A stretch of 49,984 bases of DNA from Oligoflexales bacterium (lineage in GTDB: Bacteria > Myxococcota_A > UBA9042 > DTJE01), in assembly GCA_012840965.1 (NCBI GenBank), contig DUVQ01000030.1:1-49984 (forward strand). The letters run 5' to 3'. This document shows, one piece after another, positions 48,725 through 49,984 of this stretch. Position numbers and translations under genes: made by a program. The notes beneath the pieces were generated by a model that searched no databases, was not told the DNA's origin, and worked only from the letters and a program-made list of their open reading frames with translations. Position 1 is the first letter of the stretch. Each line of letters begins with the position of its first letter.

Positions 48725-49984
48725 TCACATTACCGTAGAAGCGTAATAAATAGCGACAGTTGTTAAGGCAATGGCAAAACCTATTTCGATACGCTCCATA
48801 AATGGGCCGCCTCTTGGCAAGCGATCCAGCATGCTTGTAAAGAGACTTAACGCAAAGAATAAGGAACCTAATCCAAGTGAGAATGCCACCATAAATATCG
48901 CGCCTAACGCGACATTTCCAGCTGTGCTAATCATCGCCAGAATCCCAACTACAACTGGGCCTGCACATGGGGCTGCAATTATTCCAATGCCTCCTCCAAA
49001 AAGGGCAAGCCCCAAAAGTCCATCACCACGGCGCCCAAGTTTCGAGGTTAAACCGGATGGCAGGGACAAATTAAAAAACTTCAGGTACGACATAGCTAAC
49101 AGCAGGAAAATAATGACTAAAGTCCAAGTAACGATAGGGTGTTGTAGCCAACTACCAAAACCCTTGCCAAGTAAGGCTGAAACTATGCCCAAAGTGGTGT
49201 ATGTGACAACCATGCCACCTAAAAATGCACTTGCCCTTGCTAGACGCTTTGAAAATGAAAGCTGTCCAGAGCGGTCTCCACGATGAATCCCTGCAAGCGC
49301 TGGTAAAGCAATTGGAAACATGGGGAAAACACATGGGGTTAAACTGACTCCAAGACCCGCTAAGAAGACCAGAAGTAGAGCAATGAAGATGCCCTTTTCA
49401 CTTAACCACGTACCAACTGGATCATATGCCTGTTCCATGTAAGTGCTGGATTCTTTTATTCGATCCAAAAACTTTGATGGTGGTTCATAGTCCGAAAGGG
49501 TGGCTCCTGGGTTTAATCGCCCATCAGGCATGAAAAACAGGATTTTGGGCAGCTCATTAATCTGAATCCCAAGTTTGGCTAGGCGCTCTTGGGCCGGGTC
49601 AAAGTCGGTCATATCGATGTGAATAGTCACATGATTTTCCAAAGCCTTTACAACCTCGGCATCATTAAGCGTTTTCTCCTCAAGTTGCCTGCACGAGGCG
49701 CACCAACTGGCGCCTGCGTCTAAGATTGCCGGCTTTTGATTATCGCGGGCGAATTGCAGGGCCTCCTCGACATCGGTTCGCCACTCTAACGGGGATTTTG
49801 CCTTGTTAGGCGTCTGCACAATCCCAAGCAGCATCGCGATTCCCATTGCGGCCAACACCACAAGGTATGCTCTGATAGCCCTTTTTAACGGGGACAATTC
49901 AAAAAGATTTGGGCGAAAAACCCCTAAAATCACGGCTATCAGGAAAAAAACGGCGCCTGCGATTCTTAGGGCGGTTTGAAGTTC
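48725..49984 (-). CDS. Thioredoxin-DsbD fusion (thiol:disulfide interchange), runs off the window end
   Basis: At least 420 codons; the frame is open to the right edge and the codons before the GTG at 49933 encode a membrane-helix-like TALRIAGAVFFLIAVIL, so the true start is outside. Order seen: two N-terminal helices, a periplasmic thioredoxin domain (GASWCASCRQLEEKTL with CxxC at residues 78 and 81 from the GTG, cis-Pro region NELPKILFF), then the DsbD/CcdA membrane domain with its Cys pair in SLTPCVFPMFPIALPAL (Cys201) and AAPCAGPVVVG (Cys323). In E. coli DsbD the thioredoxin part follows the membrane part; here it precedes it. It should pass electrons from cytoplasmic thioredoxin to the periplasm. 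Confidence 0.88.
   Translation of the reverse strand, partial: ELQTALRIAGAVFFLIAVILGVFRPNLFELSPLKRAIRAYLVVLAAMGIAMLLGIVQTPNKAKSPLEWRTDVEEALQFARDNQKPAILDAGASWCASCRQLEEKTLNDAEVVKALENHVTIHIDMTDFDPAQERLAKLGIQINELPKILFFMPDGRLNPGATLSDYEPPSKFLDRIKESSTYMEQAYDPVGTWLSEKGIFIALLLVFLAGLGVSLTPCVFPMFPIALPALAGIHRGDRSGQLSFSKRLARASAFLGGMVVTYTTLGIVSALLGKGFGSWLQHPIVTWTLVIIFLLLAMSYLKFFNLSLPSGLTSKLGRRGDGLLGLALFGGGIGIIAAPCAGPVVVGILAMISTAGNVALGAIFMVAFSLGLGSLFFALSLFTSMLDRLPRGGPFMERIEIGFAIALTTVAIYYASTVM

Overview
The window reads as chromosomal DNA of a Gram-negative bacterium from the Myxococcota / Bradymonadales-like ('deltaproteobacterial') world; no species can be named from sequence alone. The grounds are: many lipoproteins with a lipobox followed by a long Asp/Glu-rich linker and then Cys-rich repeats; a secreted serine protease ending in a MYXO-CTERM-like tail; a protein with the MXAN_5187 C-terminal domain; outer-membrane barrel proteins; and GGAGG ribosome-binding sites in front of most genes. 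Coding is dense, with no gene-free stretch longer than 300 bases. No complete mobile element, CRISPR array or rRNA is visible.

Layout. 1-2.5 kb: the 3' part of a formylglycine-generating-enzyme-like (FGE, C-type-lectin fold) gene whose last ~120 bases look like the variable region of a diversity-generating retroelement, then crotonase, tRNA-Pro(CGG) and ribulose-phosphate epimerase on the minus strand. 2.5-6.7 kb: a MYXO-CTERM-like serine protease (minus), then RseP site-2 protease and TsaB (plus). 6.8-16 kb: a block of large exported proteins (a DUF6600-like Trp/Tyr-rich protein, a caspase-like lipoprotein, a TULIP/BPI-like lipoprotein, a Cys-rich lipoprotein), closed by an 18-run G-rich hexamer array. 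16-24.5 kb: metallophosphoesterase, a lipoprotein of unknown function, threonine aldolase, FMN reductase, an acyl-CoA ligase relic, a CPBP membrane protease, an MXAN_5187-type protein and pyrimidine-nucleoside phosphorylase. 24.5-29.4 kb: a giant lipoprotein with fourteen ~38-residue Cys/Trp repeats, two-subunit class I fumarase and a phasin-like protein. 29.6-41.6 kb: an unknown helical protein, a tandem CaiB-type CoA-transferase, Xaa-Pro aminopeptidase, an AI-2E-family permease, a long-form urocanate hydratase, a small PHA-granule-region protein, a dihydroorotate dehydrogenase-like protein and a Na/Pi cotransporter. 41.6-50 kb: a multi-Kazal lipoprotein, outer-membrane barrels, a TPR operon leading into rsmD-coaD, and a thioredoxin-DsbD fusion running off the end.

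How it fits together. Housekeeping genes (rpe, rseP, tsaB, deoA/pdp, fumarase, rsmD, coaD, pepP) are interleaved with a surface/secretion inventory: a serine protease, a caspase-like protein, Kazal inhibitor-like repeats, lipid-binding-like and Cys-rich lipoproteins, plus disulfide machinery. The wealth of disulfide-rich exported proteins and a DsbD-like reductase in the same window are consistent with one another. The most unusual signals are the putative DGR variable region at the left edge (with its template and reverse transcriptase outside the window), the caspase-like lipoprotein, the protease with both a lipobox and a MYXO-CTERM-like tail, and the recurring GGGACA/GGGTCA hexamer arrays at gene ends.
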